A stretch of 64,000 bases of DNA, taken from the NCBI RefSeq assembly GCF_000143415.4, contig NW_003314358.1:320731-384730 (forward strand). Reading direction: 5' to 3'. Of this stretch, positions 32,201 through 41,548 are shown piece by piece. Positions within the stretch are counted from its first letter, which is position 1. Each line of letters opens with the position of its first letter. The stretch is from Selaginella moellendorffii. Lineage: Eukaryota > Streptophyta > Lycopodiopsida > Selaginellales > Selaginellaceae. The notes under the pieces were generated by a model. It was not told the DNA's origin, did no database searches, and was given only the letters and a program-made list of their open reading frames with translations. The translations under genes and the position numbers were made by a program.

Positions 32201-34010
32201 GGCAAGTGGCAACTAGTTCCTCGCTCAAAAATTTTTTCCACACATCAGGATTCAAAATGCCGTCCATCCACTTCTCGTGTAGCACCGTAGCGATGTAGCG
32301 AGGAAAAGAGCTCCGTCCTCGCCACTGTCTGGCACCAGTCTCTTCTTCCACCACCTGTACGCTGCCGAAAGGCAACTCTCCATCCTTTCCCCACAGCCAG
32401 CTCTCAAGCTCCGCAGTGTTGCATGCTGAAAGAGGCTTACCCCAGGAATTCTTGGTGATAGCAGCCACATCCACCATTTCTAGCTCCTCACAACTGGCTG
32501 TGCTGCTGCTATCCTCCTCATCGTCCTCACTGCTTGTCTGGCTACTAGAATTGGATGTATCATAGCTGTCTTCATCCTCCTGTTCTGCCCCAAATACTCG
32601 CCGTGCCCTAGGGCGAAAATGAACTTGGACTTTAACACGATTATTGCCATCGCCAATGGCAAGAATTCCTGTACGCCAATTATGCACAGCTGCCGCCTGG
32701 AGAAGCCAAGGACGTCCGAGCAGCAGTGGATAGCCCAACATGCCCTCCTTCATCCTCAAAACCACGAAATCGATGTGGAAAACTAGACCAGCAATCTGAG
32801 TGCGAACACTGGTCACGATTCCTCTTGGCTGGACACGTCTCTGGTCGGCCATTTTAACCATAAATGGCACTGGAACTGGTTCTGGAAGATTGAACTTTCG
32901 CCAGGTCTCCTTAGGCAAAATATTCACCCCACTTCCACCATCAATCACAGCACGATGGATCAACTCGCCTTGCGTCTCCACATCTATACAGGGGGAACTG
33001 AGATCTGTGATAAGGGGCCAAGCTGAATTAACCAGTACTTCTCGATGTCCCTTCATGGCCACGGCCAACACCTTCCTCATGCCTGGAGCCAATTGCAAAA
33101 GCTGGGCGAATGTGATGTTCGGGCGTTGACTATCCAAGTCTTGAAGAATATTGTATGGCTGCGTTTCCAGATTCAGCACTCGTTTCCACTTTTTACGTAG
33201 TGCCTTGGCAACTCCCTGGCCCTTGTCAAGAGCCCTAGCTGGGGTAGTTATTTCAGAATCAGGGACTGGTTTATCTTGGTCATTTGTAGCCGGTGGATCT
33301 GATTTGGGTTGTTTGCTCTCTCTTTTCTCCTTGCGGTTCTTTCTTGCAATTTTCTCTGGGTCATCCTTCTCCTCAGCATCCTCAATTACAGAGTTCTCCA
33401 TCTGTTGACGCCTCCGTGCCTGTGTCATAACTCCAGATTCTGGTGTAGCTTGCTGGACAAAAATTGCATTGCTTTCTACAACCCCCTTTCCCTTGCTTGG
33501 CTTGAGCTTATGCGGGCAATTGTCCTGCTCGTGCAAACCTTGTGTCTGACAGATTCCACATATGGGCTGGTACCCAATTTGCTTCTTGGGATGTGGACAA
33601 TTTGGTGAAATGTGGCCCATCTCATGGCAATTCCAGCATTGAACAGGTCCTCTACGGGGAGCTCCTCGTCCACGGCCGCCTGGAATTGGTGCTGCTGCAT
33701 ATACTGGAATCATATCTGGCGTATACCCCTGAATCACTGGCTCATAGCTCATGGTCTGGACTGGAGGAGAAAACGAGCGTTGAAAGAAGGTCGGTGCTCG
33801 AGCCGAAGATGGTGGTGATGATGGCGCAGTCTGGATGTAACTTGCAGGGATTGCTGGATTTCCTGGCTTGTAAAAACAATCCTCTGAGCGATGATTAGTT
33901 CGCCGGCAATACTGACACTTCTCTCGATTCACCACTGGCTGTGGACACTCATTTGGGTAGTGTCCATAATTGTTGCATCGCACACACCAGATGTTTTCTC
34001 GCTGCCGCAC
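29220..34010 (-). CDS. Retrotransposon pol polyprotein (knuckles, protease, RT, RNase H)
   Basis: 1596 residues. The N-terminus has several Cys-rich knuckles (CVRCNNYGHYPNEC, CQYCRRTNHRSEDC, CWNCHEMGHISPNC, plus a CGICQTQG variant). An aspartic-protease-like motif VIDGGSGVNIL lies near residue 357. It is followed by a second related segment around AMVDPGALGNFL and a third GQDFL-type segment. Reverse transcriptase runs from WLSPIVVVRKKNGKLRVCVDYRR through VEVFLDDFSTFG (about residue 1187). RNase H begins at VDTSAFAIGAVL (about 1337). The first half of the integrase zinc finger ends the frame at YWWPTL. It is separated from gag by an in-frame TAG six codons upstream of this first ATG. Confidence 0.9.
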   Translation of the reverse strand: MRQRENIWCVRCNNYGHYPNECPQPVVNREKCQYCRRTNHRSEDCFYKPGNPAIPASYIQTAPSSPPSSARAPTFFQRSFSPPVQTMSYEPVIQGYTPDMIPVYAAAPIPGGRGRGAPRRGPVQCWNCHEMGHISPNCPHPKKQIGYQPICGICQTQGLHEQDNCPHKLKPSKGKGVVESNAIFVQQATPESGVMTQARRRQQMENSVIEDAEEKDDPEKIARKNRKEKRESKQPKSDPPATNDQDKPVPDSEITTPARALDKGQGVAKALRKKWKRVLNLETQPYNILQDLDSQRPNITFAQLLQLAPGMRKVLAVAMKGHREVLVNSAWPLITDLSSPCIDVETQGELIHRAVIDGGSGVNILPKETWRKFNLPEPVPVPFMVKMADQRRVQPRGIVTSVRTQIAGLVFHIDFVVLRMKEGMLGYPLLLGRPWLLQAAAVHNWRTGILAIGDGNNRVKVQVHFRPRARRVFGAEQEDEDSYDTSNSSSQTSSEDDEEDSSSTASCEELEMVDVAAITKNSWGKPLSACNTAELESWLWGKDGELPFGSVQVVEEETGARQWRGRSSFPRYIATVLHEKWMDGILNPDVWKKFLSEELVATCQLEAIPVEQPCWAMRAGELKRIVYRVPGLTIKIPEFPVDLDFLVAPWKMDNYILLGQDFLKAARVSHQWNDPLHLWIPNPHGSDRVQIGMEEGDEPREQVFIMVLESRAENQAVPMAVAFQTVDSSEVWMGGTKAMHLTASLENVELTAMVDPGALGNFLTKNGAARASLAITALPEHYIAVCADGGVFPVLGLVSSNMVIGEGDFHEVPFYVIEGTVTSVPITLGAAWLFQVQASHNYVTSTLVVEDDNHRYRTIILSDISAFDYHFSYMLKVEKASRLKSKEVTACKDRSMLKSSPTQLIQIRNGPQDLAGHQLSVDVVPTANLEAGNYPSYFFKEQVADLPLKETSACSQVDSDYFGKAPQTQAVFMEQVGDERRELLVGHQLTKEEVEAYRQLFLEFRDVFAWSYAELAGVDPELVQHKIPLLPDAVPQRQRAYKMNPSYAKAVREELQKLLDAGFIEEVEATDWLSPIVVVRKKNGKLRVCVDYRRLNAATRRDGFPLPFTDVVLDGVAGKELYSFMDGYSGYNQIQVAPEDRAKTAFVTEWGCYIFRVMPFGLTNAPATFQRVVTSAFRSLLHESVEVFLDDFSTFGSCGKHLEQLRAVFQQCRKFGISLNPGKCQFGVTHGVLLGRVVSARGLEVDLAKVNVVEELEAPQTVRELQAFLGHVGYHRRFIRHYADVAFPLTGLLKKNVPFAWTPECQASFVQLKRALTTAPILKPPDWNLKFHVHVDTSAFAIGAVLCQPVNGWDHPIFYSSRQLSLAEKNYTATEREGLGMVFAISKYRHYLLGKPFLFYLDHQALRYLINKPCRHGRITRWLLLLQEFEFEIVLKPGKSHVMPDHLSRLPGEPAREGVYDELPNAPLFLLEGGQVSAEIPAMFSTRAEAEELLLYQVVAVPEWYQGIAEFLAAGRFPDDMPKVAQKRLLFQSRAFTLIAGQLYKEGRDGVMRRCILPHEVQQVIGSCHDSPYGGHYAAAATIRLVLQTGYWWPTL

Positions 34011-34025
34011 GGGCTGTGGCCTGCT

Positions 34026-35156
34026 CTATACCCCTCTGACCCAGTTCAATTGCAAGTCACTCATCTTTTTTGTCATGGCTTCCACCATGTCTTCCTTTAT
34101 TTTCTTCATCTCTGCTTGGATGTCCACTGTAGTTGCCGTTGGATTTGGAACTGCACTTGTTGAAGCTTGCCATTGTTGCTGTTGTTGGCGGCTATAGTCC
34201 ATCATCCCAAGACCTGTTCCAAAGACTCCAAAAGGCTGCTGTCCAGTAGGTATTTGTTGTTGCGGTGTGCTTCCGAGTCCTCCCATCATGGGATTCATCA
34301 TTCCATCGCCGAAAGCTCCCAGTCCAAGATTACTGAAGTGGTGTCTCATCTTGAGCTGCGCTTGCTCCCAGGTTCCCGCCAGACGAATTGCATCGGCCAA
34401 AGTTTGTGGATTATGGCACGAGACATAAAAGCTAACCGCATGAGGCAAGCCATTTGTGTAATACTGTGCTTGCTCTTCTTCTGTCAGTTGTGGCTGCTTC
34501 TTGAGGATCAATCCCTTGAACCTTAATGTATAGCTTTGTAAACTCTCGCCAGGCAAGAGTTGAAAATGACTCAGATCACTCATGAGTCGCTGTGAAAAGC
34601 CTACTGGCCGAAAGGTAGCCAAAAAGGATGCTCTCAATGCTGCCCAATCTATCGCTGCTGGAACTTGAGCCATCCATTCTGCAGCTATGCCCTGTAACGT
34701 GGCTGGAAAAAGTTTCCTGCGATCTGCTGCATCTGCCTCATCATTTGCTGTAGACGTATTCTCAAACGCCGTCACATGGGCATCTGGATCTCCCATACCA
34801 TTAAAGATGGTATACTTCATTTTTGTCGTTGCCATATTCCCTGCTTGTTGCTGTCGAGGTTGTTGTACTTGTTGGATTGGTGGTTGCTGTTGCTGCTCTA
34901 TTGGCTGTTGTCGTGGCGGTGACGACTGGAACTCCTGCCACTCGTCTTCTTGTTCCTGATTGTTCTCCTGCTCGCTAACAGGATTGCTTGGCCGAGGATT
35001 TGCACTCCTCGCTCTTGGACTCTCAGGCTCATGAACCAGTGGCAGATTTCTCGCAAGAATTCTTGCCTCTCTCTCACGTCTCTGCTTTGTTCGTCTTTCC
35101 TCTCGCTCTTGTGCTTCTACAAGTCTTGCCAAATACTCTTGTCTTCTTTGGCTCAT
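34026..35156 (-). CDS. Retrotransposon gag protein
   Basis: 376 residues starting MSQRRQEYLARLVEAQ, with a charged N-terminus and a Gln-rich linker. A retrotransposon gag domain follows (AAEWMAQVP, FRPVGFSQRLMSDLSHFQLLPGESLQSYTLRFKGLI). Its stop TAG is in the same frame as pol, so gag and pol are divided only by that codon and six sense codons. The zinc knuckles normally at the end of gag lie beyond the stop, which suggests either readthrough or a point mutation in a former single polyprotein. Confidence 0.85.
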   Translation of the reverse strand: MSQRRQEYLARLVEAQEREERRTKQRREREARILARNLPLVHEPESPRARSANPRPSNPVSEQENNQEQEDEWQEFQSSPPRQQPIEQQQQPPIQQVQQPRQQQAGNMATTKMKYTIFNGMGDPDAHVTAFENTSTANDEADAADRRKLFPATLQGIAAEWMAQVPAAIDWAALRASFLATFRPVGFSQRLMSDLSHFQLLPGESLQSYTLRFKGLILKKQPQLTEEEQAQYYTNGLPHAVSFYVSCHNPQTLADAIRLAGTWEQAQLKMRHHFSNLGLGAFGDGMMNPMMGGLGSTPQQQIPTGQQPFGVFGTGLGMMDYSRQQQQQWQASTSAVPNPTATTVDIQAEMKKIKEDMVEAMTKKMSDLQLNWVRGV

Positions 35157-35246
35157 ACACCAAGAAGGAACGGCCTCGATTTGGTAAGGGCAGCCCGGCT
35201 TCTCCTGGCGCTCACCCTTCTACCACAATCTCCACGCTCGCTTCGC

Positions 35247-35264
35247 TTCCCGGGCAGTGCACCA
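35247..35264 (-). other. Candidate primer-binding site
   Basis: Five bases inside the 5' LTR the element reads TGGTGCACTGCCCGGGAA. It starts with TGG, as a complement of a tRNA CCA end must, and resembles the 3' end of a plant tRNA-Gly by memory with a few mismatches. The tRNA identity is tentative. Confidence 0.5.
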
Positions 35265-35269
35265 AAAGA

Positions 35270-35734
35270 TGTCGCTCCTCGCGACAACACACCAGCGACG
35301 TGGAGAATCACTGCTGCCTAGCCTCGTCTCTAGCCTCGTCAGCAACCTCTGCTAGAACCTCTGCCAACATCCTAACCCAGGGCTGCCCACAAGTTGGACA
35401 ACTCACACAAATTGGTTGATCTTGAGCGATTCTCACTGTGATACGCTCCTCGAACAACCGTAGTCGCCGCTGCACTGCCAACCTCTGCTCCACGCGCTCC
35501 AAGGCTGTTGGATGAGGCATCCTTCCAAGACCTTCTCTTTAATTCACTCCCTTCCCTTCTACACACATGCTATGCCTCCAATTGGCCGTCCCCCCTATCG
35601 TCAACCTCTGGCACCAAGGGACACACCCTGTTTTCAGCAGAATATTCCCTTATTCCCCCCACTATAACCAAAAAGAAGGAAAAAACCCCGACTTGGACCA
35701 AGTCTTATTCTTGAGCTGGCTCTGGCCCTCGACA
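35270..35734 (-). repeat. Long terminal repeat (5' LTR in element sense)
   Basis: 465 bp, TGTCGCTCC...CCTCGACA on the plus strand. It matches the left LTR with about 13 substitutions and one single-base indel by eye. Confidence 0.92.
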
Positions 35735-35739
35735 ACAAG
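35735..35739. repeat. Target-site duplication, right copy (ACAAG)
   Basis: Directly follows the LTR end CGACA and matches 27737-27741. Confidence 0.9.
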
Positions 35740-36084
35740 CCCCTGCTCATCCAAACCCTTGAGTGACACCTCTAGCATAGCCATCACTCGAGCTTCAAAC
35801 AGCCCATCAGGCCCATGGACTGTCTTGATCGCAAACAGCTTCCCATCACTCCTTCGAAATGCCTTATACACCGTAGCTTGCCCTCCACCCCCAATCGACT
35901 TTTTTAGTCTATATTTCTCTACCAGCACTAAGTATTCCTCACAGAGTTTTTCATCCAAGATTGAATGGTACTCCATCCCTTGCCTAAGCTTCTTGTGCAT
36001 ATCATTCTGCAAGTTATGTTTGCACTCTCGCTTAACCATCTCAAATGAGCTCTTAGGGCTTGTTTGTAAAGGTGGAATCTTCAC
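35735..36084 (-). pseudogene. Protein kinase, 5' part of the split gene
   Basis: Carries the kinase N-lobe: YRLKKSIGGGGQATVYKAF (glycine loop) and KLFAIKTVHGPDG (catalytic Lys), running to GLDEQGL at the retrotransposon border. The frame matches the 3' part at 27097-27741. The residues expected at the start read GTG AAG ATT where the sister copy at 60227 has ATG AAG ATT; the first in-frame ATG here is 15 codons later (MVKRECKHN). The gene is therefore interrupted and may also have a moved start. It sits head-to-head with a PPR pseudogene, a pairing repeated at 60.2 kb. Confidence 0.85.
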
Positions 36085-36111
36085 TTATATTTTTAAAGGT
36101 ATCATGTTTAA

Positions 36112-37286
36112 GTGATAACATTTACTGGAATGGAGCTCTGCGCGATCAGAGTCCATACGCTGCTGCTAGCGGCGCTCAAGGTATGCGCTAGAACAAAGGG
36201 TCGGCAGGGAGATCCTCCAAGAGGTTTGGAGAGGAAAAAAACATCTACATCGCCAGCGCTCTCGTGGCCATGTACGCAAAATGTGGCTGCTTGGAGAGGA
36301 TTTTCCAGGGGATGGAGCAGTGAGACGTGGTTTTCTGGACTGCGCTCATTGCAGGCTACGTCCAGAATGGAGCTCCGGAGATGGCACTGGATTTGTTCTC
36401 GCAGATGGAAACAAGTGGCTGCGATCCAAGCGGCCCCGCTCTCCAGGCCCTTCTCAAGGCTTGCGTGATTCTGGACGAGTGAGAACGAGCAGGGAACGAT
36501 AATGGGAAGTTCTTCGCGGGGAGGATGAAGTTTCTCGAGAGAACCGTGGCAATCCAGGCCTGCCAAGAGCTCAGATAGCATGCTCTCGTGGTACGCTCGT
36601 TTGGCAACTTTGTCTCGCGGATGCCTATGCCAAGTGTGGAAAGCATGAGAGACTCTCGGCGAGTTTTCGATGGGATTGAGAACCACGACGTTGTTTCCTG
36701 GACGATGTTATGGGATATGCTCAAAACTGGCAGGAAGATTTGGCTCTGGAGCTCTTCTCGCAGGTGGAAGCTACTATAATCAATACGGATAGCTTGAGTT
36801 TTCTCGCGGCTGTCAAAGCTTGCTCTAGTTTGGCTGTGCGAGAGGAGATTGATGCGTCGTTGGCTGTGAAGATCAAGAGCTTGGAACGAGCCATGGCGAT
36901 TCACTCTCATGCATCTCGTGGCTTCAAGTTGGAAGCGAGGAAACATTTACACTTGGCAAACGTGATGGTGGACTTGTATGCCAAGTGTGAAAGTCTAGAA
37001 GATGCTCATAGGGTGTTTGATTTGATGGAACAGCATGACATCATTTTCCATAACTCCACTTTTCACTGTGATTTGGACCTGGATGGAAAGATTGACAACA
37101 TGTCCAACCTACATGTAAGTATGCAATGCTTAAGAAAAGAAAAAGTTTCTCAAACCTGGACCAAGTTCAAATTTCATGTTATCCATGTTACACCAGCTGA
37201 TAATCTGTCTAGGGCAAATGAGACTTCAGAAGAAGAACATGCCACTTTTGTTACCTCTCAGGGTCAATGGACGAATTGGCACTGAT
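36112..37286 (+). pseudogene. PPR protein pseudogene (PLS-type), copy A
   Basis: Pentatricopeptide-repeat similarity is spread over shifting frames. Visible pieces are AALKVCARTKG, SALVAMYAKCG-like and ALIAGYVQNGAPEMALDLFSQME segments, a region matching NHDVVSWTM, GYAQNWQEDLALELFSQVE, and NVMVDLYAKCESLEDAHRVFDLMEQHDI. Stops and frameshifts between them (for example after 36300 and near 36510) rule out one protein. PPR proteins bind organellar RNA; this copy is dead. The end, about 37090-37286 (SNLH...LRKEKVS...EEEHATFVT), recurs after the second PPR copy at 57.5-57.9 kb. Confidence 0.8.
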
Positions 37287-38345
37287 ATCTACAATCTTCA
37301 CCTGCAATTCTTAAGAAAAACAAATTGCTTTGAGTTGTATTGCTTTTATTATTTATATATTATAATAAATAAGTGCTTGGAAAATGTGGTATTTAACTCT
37401 AGAATGAGGAATGATGAGTATTTTTATTTATCCAATTCCTAAACAAGATTTTATGACAAATTTAAAGTTATAATTTTTAAATTTTAATTTATATTTACTA
37501 AGTAAATATATACTGTATTCCATTTTCATATTCTATGCACTCACATTGGTGGTGTAGATGAGGGGCAATTCCATTATATAAATTAATTATTTTATGTGAG
37601 GCAATGAATCATGTCCCACAAAAAGGACATATGCATCCATGCCAAATATATAATTCGAATTTGAAGGAATTGAACCCATGTTATTTACTTTGATACCACA
37701 TATGTGCACTTATTTTTCTCCCCTTAACCCAACTAAAAAAAAGGCATTTTTTTAATAAAAGAGCCTTTAGTGGTTATTTTATCCCTATTTATCCCTTAAA
37801 GTTCCAAAAATCTATGGTGACAGTACATTTAAATTTTATCCCATAATCACATACATTATAATATAGTTTTATATCAAAAGGTTAACAAGCAATAATGAGT
37901 AATTTGTTTTTCATCTTATGCAATTCCATTTTTAAAACTATCCCATTCTTTCAGATTTGTTATTATCTGTAATTATAAATGATATAGTTTAAAAACTTTA
38001 GAATTTTGTTATTCTAAAGGAATAAGTAAAAGGCTATAAGACTCTCAACATAAAATATAATAAATCCTAAGCAATACATTATATTGATTTTATTATTTTA
38101 AAGTTTTAAAATCTAATGCCTAATAATTTAATCTAACCAGGGTTTTTTCGCAGTGCGAGACCAAATGAACTAAGTTCATCTTGGACAGTTGAACAAAGCC
38201 ATTGGCATTTATCTCTGAGGTCTAGTTTTGCAAAGAAGAAAATTGCAATCTTAGCTCATTCTTTTGTTTGCAAGGTCTTGGATCCACAGGCAACTCAGAC
38301 TTACAAGGTGGTTCTTTTATTTCACCTTCTTCTTTCCTTGTTTGA
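37287..38345. other. AT-rich spacer with dispersed repeat
   Basis: Over 1 kb of AT-rich sequence without coding signal. It includes a repeat unit (37915-38135) found again at 63558-63785. Confidence 0.5.
37915..38135 (+). repeat. Dispersed AT-rich repeat, copy 1
   Basis: Shares GCAATTCCATTT, TCTAAAGGAATAAGTAAAAG and TAATAATTTAAT blocks in the same order with 63558-63785. It may be a fragment of a non-autonomous element; the family was not recognised. Confidence 0.6.
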
Positions 38346-38640
38346 ATGTTTCATTTTCTTCCCACTTATATCAAAGAACGCTACCGTTTTAGCGATGATG
38401 GAGCCTGGAGGAACAAAAGGACGGCCAATCTATGCTGCCATTGCAGTTATGGTCTTTGTCACGAGGTACCTATCATCGTTTTTCCAAACGAAAGAACAAA
38501 AGCTAATTGGAAATCCAGGTACTTTGGTGGAATGAGGTTTGGAACTGGAGGACTCGTTCGAGCTTATGGAGGAATCGCTGCTGACTGCCTCAAAGACGCA
38601 CTGACACACATTGTCAAAGAAAAGGTTTTCTTATGTAGTT
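38346..38640 (+). pseudogene. IMPACT/YigZ-family fragment, frameshifted
   Basis: The family hallmark RYFGGMRFGTGGLVRAYGGIAADCLKDA is clear at about 38510-38605, and RYRFSDDG with EPGGTKGRPIYAAIA precedes it. The two parts are in different frames: one base is missing within the DDGEPGG motif near 38398. IMPACT proteins regulate GCN1/GCN2 signalling in eukaryotes. The N-terminal part was not found convincingly; only DPQATQTYK near 38280 fits. A fragmentary pseudogene is the best reading. Confidence 0.7.
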
Positions 38641-39339
38641 TAGTGTTGTCTACTGACTTTGACTCTTTTCAGATACAAAACAATCATTTATTTTGGAATG
38701 GCAGCAGGAGTTCAAGGTGGAAACACGGAAGAGCAACAAGAGGTTGCAATGAGACAATGGAAATTGAAAGAAGTAGCAAGCAATTTGAGCAAGACTATGA
38801 AAAGTAGCAGTGAGCCAGTGAAAAAGAATAACGATGCAATTGGCATTTCTCTGCCTTGCCTAGACTTCCACTCCTGTAATAGGCTTTATTTTTTGTAATG
38901 ACACAAAATTTGTCATCATGAATATCTGATTCTGTTCTAAATTTTGGGAGGGATATGATCCTCCCAAAAGCATGGAAATTTAAGATATCTCGATTGAATA
39001 CTGGACGTTAATCTTTTCAAACACATCAAAATTCTACTTAGAACTTACTTGACTGCACGTGATAATTTTGCCCTTTGAAACTTTCAAGATATGTTCTGGT
39101 CAAGCATAACATCACATCCCAAAACATTCCAGGACACATTATTTGCATGCCGAGTCTTTTGCTTGGTGTGCAAGGAAAGTCTCGTGGAAAGCCAGGATAT
39201 AAAATAGGATGAGAAGTTAAGTGTCAGGAACTCGTAGCGACAAAGTGTAGAAAATATAATTCCAGGCTCCAGGCACCAAAGTCCATAACAATTCTGCAAA
39301 TTCTTCATTGTCGATTCTCCATTTTGTGATTGGAAACCC
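38641..39339. other. Spacer, no recognised gene
   Basis: A 79-codon open frame (38659-38898) overlaps the end of the IMPACT fragment but shows no family. The rest is AT-rich. Confidence 0.4.
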
Positions 39340-39561
39340 ATGGCTCAAGTTCATGCTGTGGAGTTGAAGGGCAATCAACAGGAACTCAGTCCTAACAAGG
39401 GCATGGGCTGGTTTGGATGGAGGAGTAGCAGCAACAAGACCAGCAAGATCAAGCCCAAGAAGAATGCCCAAGTCTCAGATGAGAAGATCAAGGAGAGAAA
39501 ACAAGAACAAGCAATAATTGTTCCATACTTTGCGACTTCAGCCAGATTGTCAATGCTGTGA
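39340..39561 (+). CDS. Small hypothetical ORF, 73 aa
   Basis: Not recognised. It begins MAQVHAVELKGNQQ, contains a Trp/Ser segment (MGWFGWRSSSNK) and a lysine-rich middle, and has no membrane helix or signal peptide. It lies among gene fragments, so it may be chance or a piece of a larger gene. Confidence 0.25.
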   Translation: MAQVHAVELKGNQQELSPNKGMGWFGWRSSSNKTSKIKPKKNAQVSDEKIKERKQEQAIIVPYFATSARLSML

Positions 39562-39744
39562 CATGGATTTGCACAGATTCAAGATTTGTTCCTTTTCGTC
39601 TTGAAGAAGCGAACTTGTAATATTTTTTGTTGTTTCGTGAATTGAAATCATTCTATCAATTCTCAAATTTCTTCAATTCATCCTATCAAATCCTCAATGA
39701 TCACAAAAATGCTTGTTATCACTTCGCGTGAAGAAGAAGAACTG

Positions 39745-40112
39745 AGAATGTGGAAAACTTAAGGTTCTACGGCCTAGGGATGAACAGGGAGATGCAAGTG
39801 CGAAGGCGCATCGCGAGCATGTAAGCATCGCAGATCTCTCCTCCATTTTTGTCAATCGCTTGTGCGTGGCAGCTACAACAAGCGCGAGGACAATTTCGCG
39901 TCCCTCAGAGACTACAAGGACTACCTGGAAGACGTAGAGGACATCAGTGAGCTCTCGTTTCATTCTCTCAGTCACTTTGCCTTGTAGTCTTCAATCTGGT
40001 CCAAGGCATCAATGTGGATGAAACGGAGGCCAAGATCAAGGCGTACAATGAGGAAAACTACGAGCAAATCCTCACATCCAGAGCTCGCAAGGTAAGCAAA
40101 TCTTTACTCTCC

Positions 40113-40157
<45 letters not shown>

Positions 40158-40471
40158 AGGCTGTGGAGATTAGCACCGCTCTCCAGCAAGAGCAAGGCTT
40201 CACTGAAACGAGAGAAGCCAAAGAACAGGTAACGAGAAATTCTTTTCCATGCAGCGAGAATTTGGATGCGGCAGTGGCGGGGATGTTGATGCAGCAGCCA
40301 ACGAAGCAGCCCGAGCCGATTGGACACAGCCTGCTCAACGGTGGCGCGGCCGAGGATCCAGAGGCGCAGAGGATTCGAGAGGAGCGAGCCGCCATCGCCG
40401 GGGGCTGGTCCATAGACTGCTGCCACAGGAGGGATCTCACGGAAGCTTTCTCCAGCTTGTGGATCAACTAG
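39745..40471 (+). pseudogene. MAT1 (CDK-activating kinase assembly factor), N-terminally truncated
   Basis: Exons match the central and C-terminal parts of MAT1, the CDK7-cyclin H assembly factor and TFIIH subunit: MQVRRRIASM, then YNKREDNFASLRDYKDYLEDVEDI, VFNLVQGINVDETEAKIKAYNEENYEQIL and AVEISTALQQEQGFTETREAKEQ. The last exon holds IREERAAIAGGW and EAFSSLWIN before the stop. Introns are retained with usable borders. The N-terminal RING finger that all full MAT1 proteins carry was not found in the 700 bp upstream. A truncated, probably dead copy is likely, although the visible exons have no frameshift. Confidence 0.72.
40108..40159. repeat. (CT)n(AC)n compound microsatellite in a MAT1 intron
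   Basis: About thirteen CT units followed by about thirteen CA units fill the intron between two MAT1 exons. Confidence 0.9.
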
Positions 40472-41080
40472 AGGCAAGAGAAGAACCGCTGCTCAATGGA
40501 TGAAACAGCAGTGTTCTTGAGAGCCGGCTCTCGTTGTATGGTGGTAAACTGGCGAGCATGATAGGTAGTTAAAATTGGAGGGGCCGCGCGTATTATTCTT
40601 CTCTAGCCTTCGAGATACTTATCCCACACGTACGCAAGCCCTCAACTTACAACGTCCACTCCTCCACTTTGGGAAGATGGTAGGCTGGGCAACCGAAGTG
40701 CAATGGGAAAGCCGAGTGTAGGCCATTGGCCTTCATAGCCACCAAAAAACTCCTGCCCAGGTAAGTATGAATCCCTTCTCCGGGCCCTGGCTTATATACT
40801 GCTCTTGTCTCTTCATTCCATGCCCCGGGCAAAGAATTGGCACAGTAGCCATGTGTCAAACGGTTGACATCTTAAGGGAATCCACTGTCCCAAAGAATCT
40901 TACACTTGTCGAGGAGCAACTTCCGTCGACGGAATGTCGAAGAGTGCCAGTGGCCCCAGCACAAACGGCGGGGCCACGAATGGCATGCCTGAATCGTCTC
41001 AGCACAATAGTGCTCCATACTCAGTCAGATGCCATAGTCCAGGACTGTCCCCAGCCACTGGAACCGAGAATGTGTTAAGA
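40472..41080. other. Spacer, no recognised gene
   Basis: Short open frames on both strands, none with family features. Confidence 0.4.
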
Positions 41081-41548
41081 ACCGCCGAGAGGACCACCTG
41101 ATCTGACACGGTTGTTCATGGTGCACTTGTCCATCATTGCGTAGAACAGCTCCTTGCCTGAACCAGGTACCTGTACACCAGGATCAGGGTGTTGCATGCT
41201 TCAACAGTCATCAAATTGTCTAACGCTGTACGGCCTACGCCACCGTGGTCTCCGTACGCCCTACTCAAAGTTGGCGGCCTTGATACACTCGGCAAGAAGA
41301 CGCTGGCAGCGATGGAATCCGCTGGGACGCTCTGGCCCGCTTCTCGCGTATGCAATGAGCAGCAGGCTCCACCCCAAGGCCTTTTTGTGCAGCATCCAGT
41401 TTCTCACTCCCGCCACCTTGCCATAGCAGGCGTAGGCTGCCATCATCTGATCCACCACGACGACTTTGCTCGACAGAGAGACAATAACATCCGCCTGGTG
41501 TCCTCCAAATGCACGTAGGCCTCGAAGATCACCCGGAGGGGCTTTCAT
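41080..41548 (-). pseudogene. Possible PPR remnant
   Basis: Minus-strand pieces resemble degenerate PPR motifs: MAAYACYGKVAGVRNWM, then ALGWSLLLIAYARSG, and in another frame VEACNTLILVYRYL. Frames shift and stops intervene. The resemblance is weak. Confidence 0.35.

Larger units (their letters stand above)
27742..35734 (-). mobile_element. Full-length Ty3/gypsy LTR retrotransposon, non-chromovirus type
   Basis: An 8.0-kb element transcribed on the minus strand and bounded by two LTRs (TG...CA) and a 5-bp target duplication. Order in element sense: LTR, primer site, gag, Cys-knuckle region, protease-like domains, reverse transcriptase, RNase H, integrase, LTR. Integrase after RNase H defines Ty3/gypsy. 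There is no chromodomain after the integrase, and the RT catalytic motif reads FLDDFSTFG, which fits the non-chromoviral (Athila/Tat/Selgy-like) side; the lineage name is an inference. Coding is in one frame from 35156 to 28218, interrupted by two TAG codons. The LTRs differ by roughly 13 substitutions and one indel over 464 bp by hand count (about 97% identical), so the insertion is fairly recent. Confidence 0.93.

Noticed and set aside
36108..36946. Minus-strand open frames over PPR copy A
   Set aside because: Antisense shadows of the PPR pseudogene; the same frames appear opposite copy B.
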